From Paracidovorax cattleyae (lineage in GTDB: Bacteria > Pseudomonadota > Gammaproteobacteria > Burkholderiales > Burkholderiaceae_C): a stretch of DNA of 62,720 bases. Location of the stretch: the NCBI RefSeq assembly GCF_900104515.1, contig NZ_FNJL01000034.1, positions 1 through 62,720 of the forward strand, in the 5' to 3' direction. Shown piece by piece: positions 15,749-25,232 of the stretch. Under the pieces are notes generated by a model. That model searched no databases. It was not told the origin of the DNA and saw only the letters and a list, made by a program, of their open reading frames with translations. The translations under genes and the position numbers were made by a program. The stretch's first letter is position 1, and every line of letters begins with the position of its first letter.

Positions 15749-18132
15749 ACGCACCGATGCCGAACGAAGCGGCGGACCGCGCACAGGCGGGGCAGCAGCC
15801 CCGCGCCGATGCCGGCACCGGGCCGGTGAAGCTGGGCATGCCGGTCTCGCGTGTGGACGGGCGCCTGAAGGTGACGGGCCAGGCGCGCTATGCGGCCGAG
15901 CACCATGCGGAGGGCATGGCCCATGGCGTGGTGGTCAACAGCAGCATCACCCGGGGCCGCATCCTGCGCATGCATCTCGAGCGCGCCCGCGCGGTGCCGG
16001 GTGTGCTGGACATCATCACGCACGAGAACCGACCGAAGGTCCGCTCCATGGACCTGTTCTACAAGGACATGACGGCCCCCGGCGGCTCGCCCTTCAAGCC
16101 GCTGCTGGACGGCGAGGTGCGCTATAGCGGCCAGCCCGTCGCGCTGGTGGTGGCCTGCACGTTCGAGGCGGCGCGCTGCGCAGCGTCCTTGGTGGAGATC
16201 GACTACGAGGTGGAGCGCCACGAGACGCATCTGCTGCGCCACCTGGGCCGCGCGCGCGATCCCAGCCGGATGAAGGCCGGCTATTCGCCGCCCCCGAAGC
16301 CGCGCGGCGACGCCGACGGCGCCTTCGAGCGCGCACCGGTGAAGATCGAGGCCGAGTACTACAGCGGCGTGGAACACCACAACCCGATGGAGATGCATGC
16401 CTCCACCGTGCTGCGCGCGGAGGACGGACACCTCACCATCTACGACAAGACGCAGAGCCCGCAGAACAGCCGCTGGCTGGTCTCGCGCGTGTTCGGCCTG
16501 TGCGAGGACGAGGTCACCGTGCGCAATCCGTTCGTGGGCGGCGCGTTCGGCTCGGGGCTGCGCCCGCAGTACCAGCTGGTGCTGGCCGTGATGGCGGCGC
16601 TGCACCTGCAGTGCTCGGTGCGCGTGGTGCTCACGCGCCAGCAGATGTTTACCTTCGGCCACCGGCCAGAGACCTGGCAGCGCCTGAAGCTCGCGGCCGA
16701 CCGGGACGGCACGCTGCGCGCCATCGTGCACGAGGCGGTCGCGGAGACGTCGCGCATGGAGGACTACGTGGAGGTGGTGGTGAACTGGTCCGGCCAGCTC
16801 TACCGCTGCGACAACGTGCGGCTGGGCTATCGCCTCGTGCCGCTGGACCAGTACACGCCCATCGACATGCGCGCGCCCGGCGCGGCGCACGGCGTGCATG
16901 CGCTCGAGGTCGCCATGGACGAGTTGGCCTACGCGCTGCGCATGGACCCGCTCGCGCTGCGCCTGAAGAACTACGCCGACCATGATGCGTCGAAAGACCT
17001 GCCGTTTTCCACCAAGGAGCTGCGCGCCTGCTATGGCCTGGGCGCGGCCCGCTTCGGCTGGGACGGCCGGCCGATCGAACCCCGCTCGATGCGCGAGGGC
17101 CGCGAACTCGTGGGCTGGGGCATGGCCACCGGCACCTGGGATGCGATGCAGATTTTCGCCAAGGTGCGCGCGGTGCTGCGCGCCGACGGTCACCTGGAAG
17201 TGAGCAGCGCGGCGTCGGACATCGGCACCGGCACGTACACGGTGATGTCGATGATCGCGGCCGAGGCGATGGGCCTGCCGCTGGAGCGCGTGACGTTCCG
17301 CCTGGGCGATTCCACGCTGCCGATGGCGCCGATCGAGGGTGGCTCGTCCCACGTGGCCACCGTCGGCTCGGCGGTGGAGGGTGCCTGCGAGAAGCTGCGC
17401 CGCCTGCTGTGGGCGCTGGCGCAGCGCACGCGCGGCTCGGGCTTCGGGCGCACGCTGCTGCGCGACGTGGAGTTCGTGGACGGCCGGCTGCGCCGCCGCG
17501 GCGCGCCCGCTCATGATCGCGGCATGGCCCTCACCGACATCCTCGCCGCCCAGGGCCGCTCGCAGGTCGAGGCCCGCTACCTGCTGCTGCCCAATGTGCT
17601 GAAGCAGAAGAACTACGTGCGCGCCACGCATTCGGCCGTGTTCTGCGAGGTGAAGGTGGATGAGGAACTGGGCACCGTGCGCGTGACCCGCGTGGTGAGC
17701 GCGATCGCGGCGGGCCGCATCCTGAGCGCCAAGACGGCGCACAGCCAGATCACCGGCGGGGTGGTCTGGGGCATCAGCCAGGCCCTGCACGAAGAGACGC
17801 AGGCCGACCATGCGCTGGGCCGGTTCATGAACCACAACTACGCCGAGTACCACGTGGCCTCGAATGCCGACACGCCGCCCATCGACGTGATCTTCGTGCA
17901 GGAGGATGACCGCATCGTGAGCCGCCTGGGCGCCAAGGGCGTGGGCGAGATCGGCATTGTGGGCGTGGCCGCTGCCGTGTGCAATGCGATCTTCCATGCC
18001 ACCGGCCTGCGCGTGCGCTCCACACCGATGACGCCCGACAAGGTGATGCGACCCGCGCCCGACGCGCCGCCCCAATCCATGGAACACGTGCCCGCCGGCT
18101 TGGCTGCGCAGGCGATGGACGCACCGCAGTGA
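15745..18132 (+). CDS. paoC: Aldehyde oxidoreductase molybdopterin-binding subunit (PaoC-like)
   Basis: The 795-residue catalytic subunit begins with a disordered 30-residue stretch, then VSRVDGRLKVTGQARYAAEH. It has the family blocks EAEYYSGVEHHNPMEMHAST, RNPFVGGAFGSGLRPQYQ and MRAPGAAHGVHALEVAMDEL. Near the C-terminus, AKGVGEIGIVGVAAAVCNAI carries the catalytic base Glu of the Mo-hydroxylase site. It should oxidise aromatic or aliphatic aldehydes, or a related N-heterocycle, using molybdopterin cytosine dinucleotide. It is about 60 residues longer than E. coli PaoC, mostly at the N-terminus. No Tat signal is visible, in agreement with the 2Fe-2S subunit. Confidence 0.88.
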   Translation: MNAPMPNEAADRAQAGQQPRADAGTGPVKLGMPVSRVDGRLKVTGQARYAAEHHAEGMAHGVVVNSSITRGRILRMHLERARAVPGVLDIITHENRPKVRSMDLFYKDMTAPGGSPFKPLLDGEVRYSGQPVALVVACTFEAARCAASLVEIDYEVERHETHLLRHLGRARDPSRMKAGYSPPPKPRGDADGAFERAPVKIEAEYYSGVEHHNPMEMHASTVLRAEDGHLTIYDKTQSPQNSRWLVSRVFGLCEDEVTVRNPFVGGAFGSGLRPQYQLVLAVMAALHLQCSVRVVLTRQQMFTFGHRPETWQRLKLAADRDGTLRAIVHEAVAETSRMEDYVEVVVNWSGQLYRCDNVRLGYRLVPLDQYTPIDMRAPGAAHGVHALEVAMDELAYALRMDPLALRLKNYADHDASKDLPFSTKELRACYGLGAARFGWDGRPIEPRSMREGRELVGWGMATGTWDAMQIFAKVRAVLRADGHLEVSSAASDIGTGTYTVMSMIAAEAMGLPLERVTFRLGDSTLPMAPIEGGSSHVATVGSAVEGACEKLRRLLWALAQRTRGSGFGRTLLRDVEFVDGRLRRRGAPAHDRGMALTDILAAQGRSQVEARYLLLPNVLKQKNYVRATHSAVFCEVKVDEELGTVRVTRVVSAIAAGRILSAKTAHSQITGGVVWGISQALHEETQADHALGRFMNHNYAEYHVASNADTPPIDVIFVQEDDRIVSRLGAKGVGEIGIVGVAAAVCNAIFHATGLRVRSTPMTPDKVMRPAPDAPPQSMEHVPAGLAAQAMDAPQ

Positions 18133-19211
18133 CGCACGAATCCGCACCCGAACTGCGCGTGGCCCGTGCGCTGCATGGCTGGCGCGCTGCCGGCCGCCAC
18201 GCGGTGCTCGCCACCGTGCTGCGCACCTGGGGCTCGTCGCCGCGGCCCGTGGGCTCGTGGATGGCGCTGCGGGATGACGGCCTGATAGAAGGCTCGGTTT
18301 CCGGCGGCTGCATCGAGGACGACCTGCTGCGGCGCTGCCTGCCGGGCGCCGCGCAGTGGGGCGGGCGGGCGCCGGAGCGTGTGCGCTACGGGCTCACCGC
18401 CGACGAGGCGCACCGCTTCGGCCTGCCGTGTGGCGGCACCCTGGAGCTGCTGCTCGAATACGACCCCCACGCGCAGTGGCTGCAGCGCCTCGTGCAGTGG
18501 CTGCAGGAGCGCCGGGTGGTGTGGCGGCACCTGCGCTGTGCGGACGGCGCGGTGACGCTCTCGACCGAAAGCCTCGCCGCGGCCGCGCAGGGCGCGACCT
18601 CGCTGCTCGACCATGGCGACACGCTGGCGCAGCGCCTGGGGCCTTCGCACCGCATGTTGCTGATCGGTGCGGGCGCCCTCACCGAATGCCTCGCATCGAT
18701 GGCCATGCCCTGCGGCTTCGCGGTGGCCGTCTGTGACCCGCGCGAGGAGCACCGGCAGGGCTGGCGCCTGCCCGGCGTGGAACTCGTCGATGGCATGCCC
18801 GACGATGCCGTACTGGCGATGGGCATGGATGCGCGCACCTGCGTCATCGCGCTCACCCACGACCCGAAACTGGACGATCTTGCGCTGCTGGAGGCCCTGC
18901 AGGGCGATGCGTTCTACGTCGGTGCCATCGGGTCCGCCGCCACCACGGCAGCGCGCCGGCAGCGGCTGCGCGAGCACTTCGACATCGGCGAGGACGCGCT
19001 CGCTTGCCTGCGCGGGCCGATCGGCCTGGCGATCGGCAGCCGCACGCCGCCGGAGATCGCGGTGAGCGTGCTGGCCGAGGTGCTCGCTGCCAAGAACGGG
19101 TTGGTGCTGCCCGCCGCATCGCGCATGACCGAGGTCGCACTCATCCATGGCGATGCCGCCCCGGGCGCGGCCTGCGGCTGGACGCCCCACGGAGGTGCTG
19201 CGGCTGCCTGA
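18129..19211 (+). CDS. XdhC/CoxI family molybdenum enzyme maturation factor (PaoD-like)
   Basis: The 360-residue protein has an XdhC_CoxI N-terminal domain (HAVLATVLRTWGSSPRPVGS, then GLIEGSVSGGCIEDDLL). A Rossmann-type C-terminal domain contains RMLLIGAGALTECLASMAM, CVIALTHDPKLDDLALLEAL and YVGAIGSAATTAARRQRLRE. Proteins of this type bind the molybdenum cofactor, help sulfurate it and insert it into the apoenzyme. The start is a GTG at 18129 overlapping the paoC stop by 4 nt. Order paoA-paoB-paoC-chaperone with MocA divergent reproduces the known functional set, so this chaperone is most likely dedicated to the complex. Confidence 0.87.
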   Translation: MTHESAPELRVARALHGWRAAGRHAVLATVLRTWGSSPRPVGSWMALRDDGLIEGSVSGGCIEDDLLRRCLPGAAQWGGRAPERVRYGLTADEAHRFGLPCGGTLELLLEYDPHAQWLQRLVQWLQERRVVWRHLRCADGAVTLSTESLAAAAQGATSLLDHGDTLAQRLGPSHRMLLIGAGALTECLASMAMPCGFAVAVCDPREEHRQGWRLPGVELVDGMPDDAVLAMGMDARTCVIALTHDPKLDDLALLEALQGDAFYVGAIGSAATTAARRQRLREHFDIGEDALACLRGPIGLAIGSRTPPEIAVSVLAEVLAAKNGLVLPAASRMTEVALIHGDAAPGAACGWTPHGGAAAA

Positions 19212-19335
19212 CGCGGGCACGGCGCGGGCGCCGATGGGGCCGTAGGAGGGGGCCGACCGGCAGGGGGGCGACGCACCGATGGAGTGCAACCCCATGCTGG
19301 GGAACCATGGAGCCATACGCCACCGGTACCCCATC

Positions 19336-20811
19336 ATGAGAACCTCCACGCTGACCGCCCCCGCTTCCGACGCCGCCGTCGCAGGCCGTCCCGCTCCCCG
19401 ACGAACGCCCGCGCATGCGCGCGTGCGCGCGCCGGAAGGACGCTACCAGCAGCTGCATACCGCGCTGCACCAGGCGGCGCCCACGGCCGAGGCGCGGCGC
19501 CAGGGCGCTGCGCTGCTGCGCGAGACGCAGGCCCGTGCGGACCTGCCGCCGGCCACGCTGCCGGAGCGCCCGGAAGACCTGCACGACTGGATGGCCGCGA
19601 GCCATGCTGCCGTATCGGCGCAGTACGGCGAATATCTCGCCGCGCGGCGTGCGGGCGAAGGCCGGCGGTACTTTCGCAACCGCGCCCACGCGCTGCACTT
19701 CCTGCGGGCCGTGGCACCGACCAAGCTGGTGGACGGCAGCTGGCTCTACGGCGTGCTGCGCCATGCGCGCAACCCGCGCATGGAGGAGCTGGTGCGCACC
19801 TACCTGGAAGAGCTGGGCGATGGCGCACCCGACAAGAACCACGTGCTGCTCTACCGCCAGCTGCTGTCGCGCTATGGCCTCTCGCAGGGCCCGGCTCTGC
19901 CCGATGCGCTCTACGAGCAGGGTGCGGTGCAACTCGCGCTCGCCTGGAACGCGGATGAGTTCCTGCCCGAAGTCATCGGCTTCAACCTGGGCTACGAACA
20001 GTTGCCGCTGCACCTGCTGATCACCTCGTACGAGCTCAACGAACTGGGCATCGATCCGTACTACTTCACACTGCACGTGACGGTGGACAACGCCGACACG
20101 GGGCATGCCCGCCAGGCCTGCGATGCCGTTCTGGCGCTGCTGCCGCGCCATGGCGACACGCAGGCCTTCTGGCAGCGCGTGCGCGACGGCGCACGCCTGG
20201 GCGACGTGGGCCTGGGCACCACCCGTGTGATCGCGGACTTCGACATCCGAGCCGAAGTGGTGCGCATCTTCCAGGCCAAGTGCGGTGCCGGCCAGGGTAT
20301 GCATTCGGACTACTGCAAGGTGGCTGGCCGCAGCGTGAACGACTGGCTGTCGGCGCCCGAGGGCATGGATGCCTTCCTGGAGGCGCTGGTGCAGGCGAAC
20401 TGGATCCAACCCGGCCGCCCGGTGGCTGAAAGCCGCTTCTGGGGCCTGCTGCAGGGGCCGCGCTCGGAAATGTTCGGCGTGTTCTCGCCCTACGAACTGC
20501 AGGTGATCCACGACTGGATCCGGGGCGACGAGGCGAGTGCCGACGGCCAGGCGTTCTTCGAACCGGCATCGGCCAACGAAACGCGGCGCCGCCCGACGTT
20601 CCGCGCGCTGCAGCGTGCGCGCCGCAGCGACGCCGGCGCCGCGGGGTCTGCCGACGTGCTGGACCCCGACCTGGTGGCCTTCAAGGAACACCTTGGCACG
20701 CTGGACGCCGATGCGCAGTTCGAGGCCCTGGTGGCGGCGATGTCGCCGTCTGAGCACTGGACACCGGTGGGCCTGTACGCCACACGCCGCTTCGTGGCAT
20801 CGCACCCCTGA
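19336..20811 (+). CDS. Iron-containing redox enzyme family protein (haem-oxygenase-like fold)
   Basis: The 491-residue protein starts with a disordered basic 30-residue stretch. A helical core follows, with HFLRAVAPTKLVDGSWLYGV, YLEELGDGAPDKNHVLLYRQ, ELNELGIDPYYFTLHVTVDN and DTGHARQACDAVL. The spaced Glu/His residues in these helices fit the haem-oxygenase-like diiron superfamily (Haem_oxygenas_2, iron-containing redox enzyme). Members oxidise or cleave diverse small molecules, and the substrate cannot be deduced. I chose ATG 19336, but an in-frame ATG at 19279 would add 19 residues. It stands alone downstream of the pao operon and ends at a strong terminator. Confidence 0.72.
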   Translation: MRTSTLTAPASDAAVAGRPAPRRTPAHARVRAPEGRYQQLHTALHQAAPTAEARRQGAALLRETQARADLPPATLPERPEDLHDWMAASHAAVSAQYGEYLAARRAGEGRRYFRNRAHALHFLRAVAPTKLVDGSWLYGVLRHARNPRMEELVRTYLEELGDGAPDKNHVLLYRQLLSRYGLSQGPALPDALYEQGAVQLALAWNADEFLPEVIGFNLGYEQLPLHLLITSYELNELGIDPYYFTLHVTVDNADTGHARQACDAVLALLPRHGDTQAFWQRVRDGARLGDVGLGTTRVIADFDIRAEVVRIFQAKCGAGQGMHSDYCKVAGRSVNDWLSAPEGMDAFLEALVQANWIQPGRPVAESRFWGLLQGPRSEMFGVFSPYELQVIHDWIRGDEASADGQAFFEPASANETRRRPTFRALQRARRSDAGAAGSADVLDPDLVAFKEHLGTLDADAQFEALVAAMSPSEHWTPVGLYATRRFVASHP

Positions 20812-20854
20812 CTCCATGGCCCCGGACCGCTGCAGTCCAGGAGACCGATACGAG

Positions 20855-20884
20855 AAAGCCGCCACGCTCCCGCGTGGCGGCTTG
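20855..20884. terminator. Bidirectional intrinsic terminator between convergent genes
   Basis: A perfect 12-bp stem (AAGCCGCCACGC at 20856-20867 paired with 20872-20883) closes on the loop TCCC. The left flank has a run of A and the right a CTT, so it can act on either strand. It lies between the stop of the redox enzyme at 20811 and the stop of recQ at 20906. Confidence 0.85.
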
Positions 20885-20905
20885 GCTTCTGGCCGCTCCT
20901 GCCGC

Positions 20906-22810
20906 TCAGGCGCTGCGCAGTGCCAAGGCAGGCTCGACCATCGCTGCCGCCACCTCGGCATCGTTGGCTGCGGGCCGGCGCCGGCGCGCCCTGCGCACGT
21001 ACTCCGGATGAAAGCAGCGCTCGCTGCCGTCCGGGAAGGCCACGGTGATCGATTCCGATGCGATCGCGCTCACCGTGCCTTCTCCGTAGCGTTTCACGCG
21101 CACCGGCATGCCGAGCTCGAACACGGTGCGGGGGGGGGCTGCGGCCAGCACCGCCAGCACGGCAGCGCCTGGAGGCGGAACGACGATGTCGGCCGCTGCC
21201 GATGGCTTGGCCGACAGCTTTTTACGGGCCGCAGCCGCCACGGCCGGCGAGCGGGTGGACGGCACGGCGGCGGGCGACGCGGACGACGCCGCGGCATTCG
21301 CGATGGCCTGTTGCGCGTCGAGCGCGGCGATTCGACGGCAGTTGTCGCAGGTGCCGCAGCGCTGCGTGTCGCGCGCATGGCCGAAATAGTCCAGCAGCAC
21401 GTCCCAGCGGCAACTGCCGGTCTGCGCGTAGAACACCATGCGTTCGAGGCCGTCCTGGTCCTGAGTGCGTTTCTGGGCGTAGTCCTCGAGCAGGGCGATC
21501 AGTGCATTGTTGTCCATGCCCGCGCGGCGCAGCGCCAGGCGGCCGTCGGCCTTCTGCGTGACGATGCGCCGCCGCCGCAGCAGGCCCAGTGCCACCTGCA
21601 GCTTGGGGCGCGGCCGGTCGAGGGATTGCTGCAGCAGGTCCGGCGTCCAGCCCTCGTGCGCGCCGGGCGGGGGCGACTGCAGCGCGGCGTAGAGCGCGTT
21701 CAGGTCGTCGGGCGTCGGGTAGCGGCCCGCCAGGAAGAACTGCTGCACGGCCTTGTCCTTGCGCAGGAACAGCAGCGTGCATTCGGCCGGCTGCCCGTCC
21801 CGCCCGGCCCGGCCGGATTCCTGGTAGTAAGCGTCCAGCCCGCCGGGCATCTGGTAGTGCACCACGAAGCGCACGTCCTGCTTGTCGATGCCCAGGCCGA
21901 AAGCGTTGGTGGCCACCATCACTCGCAGGTCGCCCGCCATGAAGCGGTCCTGCGCCTCGCCGCGCTCCGCGGCAGGCATGCGTCCGTGGTAGAGGCCGGC
22001 GGATTCGCCCGCCCCGGCGAGCAAGGCATGCACCGCCTCGGCCGCCTTCACCGTGGCGGCATAGACGATGCCTGACCCTTCGGTGCCCTTCACGATGCGC
22101 AGCAGGCGGTCGCGTTTTTCCGCCTCGCTGGCCAGCTGCTCGGCGCGGTAGTGCAGGTTGGGCCGGAAGGTGCCGGTGTCCACCACGCCGGATGCCGGAA
22201 TGCCCAGCTGGCGGCGGATGTCCTGCGCCACGGGCCCGGCTGCGGTGGCGGTGAGGGCCAGCACCGGGGGCCGGCCCATGCGGGGCAGGGCGTGCGCGAT
22301 GTCCAGGAAGGCGGGGCGGAAGTCGTGGCCCCACTGGGAAATGCAGTGCGCCTCGTCCACCGCCAGCAGGCCGACGGCGCCGCCGGCTTCCAGCAGTGCC
22401 TGGAACTCCGCGTCGGCCAGCCGTTCCGGCGTGGTGAGGATGATACGCGCGCTGCCGTCCGCGACGGCGGCCTCCGCGGCGTGCGCTTCCTCGGCGTTCA
22501 GCGCGCTGTGCAGTTGCACCGCCGGCACGCCGCGCTCGCGCAGCGCCTCGCACTGGTCACGCATGAGTGCGATGAGCGGCGACACCACCACCGTGCGGCC
22601 CGCGATCAGCAGAGCCGGCAGCTGGTAGCACAGCGACTTGCCGGCACCCGTGGGCATGATGGCCAGCGTGTTCTCGCCGCGCAGCACGCGGGCGATCACG
22701 TCGCGCTGGCCCGCGCGCAGGGCGCGCAGGCCGAAGGATTGCTTCAGGGCCGCCTGGATGCGGGCCTGGCTGGGAGGCCGCGAAGCGGCGGCCTGGGTGG
22801 TGGAGGGCAT
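20906..22810 (-). CDS. recQ: RecQ family ATP-dependent DNA helicase
   Basis: The 634-residue protein has the RecQ motifs in order: motif 0 FGLRALRAGQRDVIARVL, Walker A PTGAGKSLCYQLPA, SPLIALMRDQC, DEAH in LAVDEAHCISQWGHDFRP, and motif VI QESGRAGRDGQPAEC. The Zn-binding RQC region follows (CRWDVLLDYFGHARD, then CGTCDNC). The 3'-5' helicase acts in recombination and fork repair. It lacks a recognisable HRDC domain. After an Ala/Ser-rich linker it ends with VRVKRYGEGTVSAIASESIT and VAFPDGSERCFHPEYV, an SH3-like barrel of the kind seen at helicase tails. The start at 22810 precedes motif 0 by about 25 residues. Confidence 0.92.
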   Translation of the reverse strand: MPSTTQAAASRPPSQARIQAALKQSFGLRALRAGQRDVIARVLRGENTLAIMPTGAGKSLCYQLPALLIAGRTVVVSPLIALMRDQCEALRERGVPAVQLHSALNAEEAHAAEAAVADGSARIILTTPERLADAEFQALLEAGGAVGLLAVDEAHCISQWGHDFRPAFLDIAHALPRMGRPPVLALTATAAGPVAQDIRRQLGIPASGVVDTGTFRPNLHYRAEQLASEAEKRDRLLRIVKGTEGSGIVYAATVKAAEAVHALLAGAGESAGLYHGRMPAAERGEAQDRFMAGDLRVMVATNAFGLGIDKQDVRFVVHYQMPGGLDAYYQESGRAGRDGQPAECTLLFLRKDKAVQQFFLAGRYPTPDDLNALYAALQSPPPGAHEGWTPDLLQQSLDRPRPKLQVALGLLRRRRIVTQKADGRLALRRAGMDNNALIALLEDYAQKRTQDQDGLERMVFYAQTGSCRWDVLLDYFGHARDTQRCGTCDNCRRIAALDAQQAIANAAASSASPAAVPSTRSPAVAAAARKKLSAKPSAAADIVVPPPGAAVLAVLAAAPPRTVFELGMPVRVKRYGEGTVSAIASESITVAFPDGSERCFHPEYVRRARRRRPAANDAEVAAAMVEPALALRSA

Positions 22811-22926
22811 GGAGGCGATCCGATCATTGCAGGGCCGGGCACCGGACGCCACGATGGCGTTCCGGCACGCGTCTATGCTCGGGCCCGGGTGCAGCGCCGT
22901 GCGTGGGACGCCGCTTACCGCCCGTG

Positions 22927-24369
22927 TCATCCGGGAGCGTGCGCTGGCGCCTGCGGGGACAGGGCGCCGCCCTGCAGCCGCAGGACGCGGGTGCCGATGG
23001 CCTGCGCGAGCGCGTCGTCGTGGGTGACCAGCAGCAGGATCGCGCCCGTCTCCTGCATCGCCCCGGTAAGCAGCGCCAGGGTGTGGCGCTGCGTGAGAGG
23101 ATCGAGGCGCGAGGTGGGCTCGTCTGCGAAGAGCAGCGCGGGCCGGGCCAGCAGCGCGCGTGCGAGCGCGATGCGCTGCAGCTCGCCGCCCGACACCTCG
23201 CCGGGGCGCCGCAGCAGCAGCGCAGGGTCCAGCCCCAGGCGCTGCAGGTGCTCCTCCAGCGCTGCCCACGGTTGCGCGTGGCGGCGGACCACGTCGTGCA
23301 GGGCGGTGCCCAGGGCCAACTGCGGCGCGAAGGCGCCCGCGGGATCCTGGTAGAGCTTCTGCAGGGCGGTGGGTGCGAGCGATGGCGCGCGCCGCACGCG
23401 GCCCGAATCCGCGCGCACGAGGCCCAGCAGCACGTTGCCCAGCGTGCTCTTGCCCGATCCGCTGTCGCCCTGGACCACCGTGCGCTCGCCGCGGCGCAAT
23501 TCCAGGTCCACGCCGCGGAACAGCGGGCGGGCCCCGAACCCCTTGCACAGGCCCGTGGCCTGCAGCACCGTATCGCCCCCGCGGGGCGCCTCGGGGCGTG
23601 GCCACGCGGACGGGTCCGCATCCAGCAACTGGCGGGTGAACGCATGCCCTGGCGCGGCCAGCACGTTCCGGGCGCGGCCGCTCTCTACGGCCCGGCCGCC
23701 CTGGAGCACCATCACCGCGCCGTCCAGCTGGCGGGCCAGGTCCAGGTCGTGCGTGATGACCACCGCACATCCGCCCTCCTGCAGCAGGGCCTGCAGGCCT
23801 TCGATGGCGTGCCGGCGCCACGCGGCGTCCAGGCCCTTGGTGGGCTCGTCGGCCAGCAGGATGCGCGCGCCGCCGGCGAGCGCGATCGCCGCAGCCGCGC
23901 GCTGCGCCATGCCTCCCGACAGCTGCCACGCATGCTGCCGGGCCGCGGCGCCCAGGCCGGCGGCCTGCAGTTGCGCATCGGCCACCGCCCGGGCACGGCC
24001 GGGCGCCAGGCCCCGTACCCGCGCATGCACTTCCGCCAGCTGCGGTGCGACGGGCATGATCGGGCTGAGCGCCTGTGCGGGCTCCTGGGGCAGCAGCGCG
24101 AGCGTGCGGCCCCAGAGGGGCCGGCGGGCGGTCCCGTCGGCGGCCCGGCTGGCGCGGCCTGCGATGGCGACGCTTCCGCTGGCGCGCAGGGAGGGCGGCA
24201 ACTGGCCCATGACGGCCTGCGCCAGCAGCGACTTGCCCGCGCCGCTTTCGCCGACGAGGCACAGCGCCTCTCCGGGATGCAGCGTGAACGAGACGCCCTG
24301 CAGCAACGCAAGCCGCCCCGCATGCACGCCGATGTCGGCCACCTGCAGGAGTGCGGCTGCCGCGCTCAT
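22927..24369 (-). CDS. Fused double ATPase of a peptide/nickel-type ABC importer
   Basis: The 480-residue product contains two complete ABC domains, equivalent to DppD and DppF (or NikD/NikE) fused. Domain one has Walker A GESGAGKS, signature LSGGMAQR and Walker B ILLADEPTKGLD. Domain two has GDSGSGKST, VSGGELQRIALARA and LLFADEPTSRLD. It would power the two permeases encoded just upstream; its start overlaps the stop of the second permease by 4 nt. The C-terminal proline/alanine tail is short and lacks the oligopeptide ABC C-terminal Cys cluster. It is the last gene of the 30552-22927 cluster. Confidence 0.88.
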   Translation of the reverse strand: MSAAAALLQVADIGVHAGRLALLQGVSFTLHPGEALCLVGESGAGKSLLAQAVMGQLPPSLRASGSVAIAGRASRAADGTARRPLWGRTLALLPQEPAQALSPIMPVAPQLAEVHARVRGLAPGRARAVADAQLQAAGLGAAARQHAWQLSGGMAQRAAAAIALAGGARILLADEPTKGLDAAWRRHAIEGLQALLQEGGCAVVITHDLDLARQLDGAVMVLQGGRAVESGRARNVLAAPGHAFTRQLLDADPSAWPRPEAPRGGDTVLQATGLCKGFGARPLFRGVDLELRRGERTVVQGDSGSGKSTLGNVLLGLVRADSGRVRRAPSLAPTALQKLYQDPAGAFAPQLALGTALHDVVRRHAQPWAALEEHLQRLGLDPALLLRRPGEVSGGELQRIALARALLARPALLFADEPTSRLDPLTQRHTLALLTGAMQETGAILLLVTHDDALAQAIGTRVLRLQGGALSPQAPAHAPG

Positions 24370-25232
24370 GCCGGCTCTCCCGGGCGCGCGACGAGCGCCA
24401 TGCCCAGTACCAGCCAGACCAGCAGGCCCACGGGGGCCGCGATCAGCCAGGGCGCTTCCTCGTAATGCGGCAGCGCCTCGGTCATCATCAGGCCCAGCTC
24501 GGCGGTCGGCGGCTGGATGCCCACGCCGATGAAGCCCAGCGCCGCGAGCGCCAGCACGGCCTGGGCGGCGGTGAAAGGCAGCAGCGTGCCGAGCACGGGC
24601 GCGAGCGCCGGCAGCACGTGGCGGCGCAGCAGGTATGCCGGCCCGAAGCCGAGCAGCCGGGAGGCCTGCACCGCGTCGCTGGCCAGCACCGGCCGGCTCG
24701 CGGCGCGGCTGACGCGGAAATACTCCACCCACAGCGAGAGTGACAGTCCCAGGTAGAGCGCCCAGTGCTGCCCCGGCGCGAGCGTGGCGAAGAGCAGCAC
24801 CAGCAGCAGGCCGGGCACCGCCAGCACGGCGTCGGCGAGCAGCACGAGCCAGCGCTCGGCCGCGCCGCCGCTCCAGCTGGCCGCCACGCCCAGCAGTACG
24901 CCCGCAAGGGCCGCGCTCGCCGATGCCGCCAGCGAAAGCCCCAGCGATAGCTGCGCAGCATGGGCGAGCCGGGCCACCGTGCTGCGGCCGAACAGGTCCG
25001 TGCCCAGCCAGTGCGCGCTGCCGGGCGGCAGGAGGCTGTCCGCGAGCGACTGCCGCGCGGGATCGATGCCCAACAGTGCGGGGCCGAGCGCTGCGAAGGC
25101 CGCGAGCAGGCCGAGGATCAGCAATCCCCAGCGGCGGCGCGTGCCGGACGGGGCCCGCACCCTGGCTTGCGCTGCGGGGTCGAAGGTCCCGGGTGGGGTC
25201 GCGGAGGATGGTGGCGGCGGCACGGCGGTCAT
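24366..25232 (-). CDS. ABC importer permease (DppC/NikC-like)
   Basis: The 288-residue protein has an N-terminal helix (WGLLILGLLAAFAALGPALL), the segment HWLGTDLFGRSTVARLAHAA typical of DppC-type permeases, and five more helices. An EAA-like loop (ASDAVQASRLLGFGPAYLLR) contacts the ATPase. The normal DppC 'D-x-x-G-R-D' reads DLFGRST here. It pairs with the permease gene immediately upstream (4-nt overlap) to form the membrane channel of the importer. The first 30 residues are Pro/Ala-rich and probably cytoplasmic. Confidence 0.87.
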   Translation of the reverse strand: MTAVPPPPSSATPPGTFDPAAQARVRAPSGTRRRWGLLILGLLAAFAALGPALLGIDPARQSLADSLLPPGSAHWLGTDLFGRSTVARLAHAAQLSLGLSLAASASAALAGVLLGVAASWSGGAAERWLVLLADAVLAVPGLLLVLLFATLAPGQHWALYLGLSLSLWVEYFRVSRAASRPVLASDAVQASRLLGFGPAYLLRRHVLPALAPVLGTLLPFTAAQAVLALAALGFIGVGIQPPTAELGLMMTEALPHYEEAPWLIAAPVGLLVWLVLGMALVARPGEPA

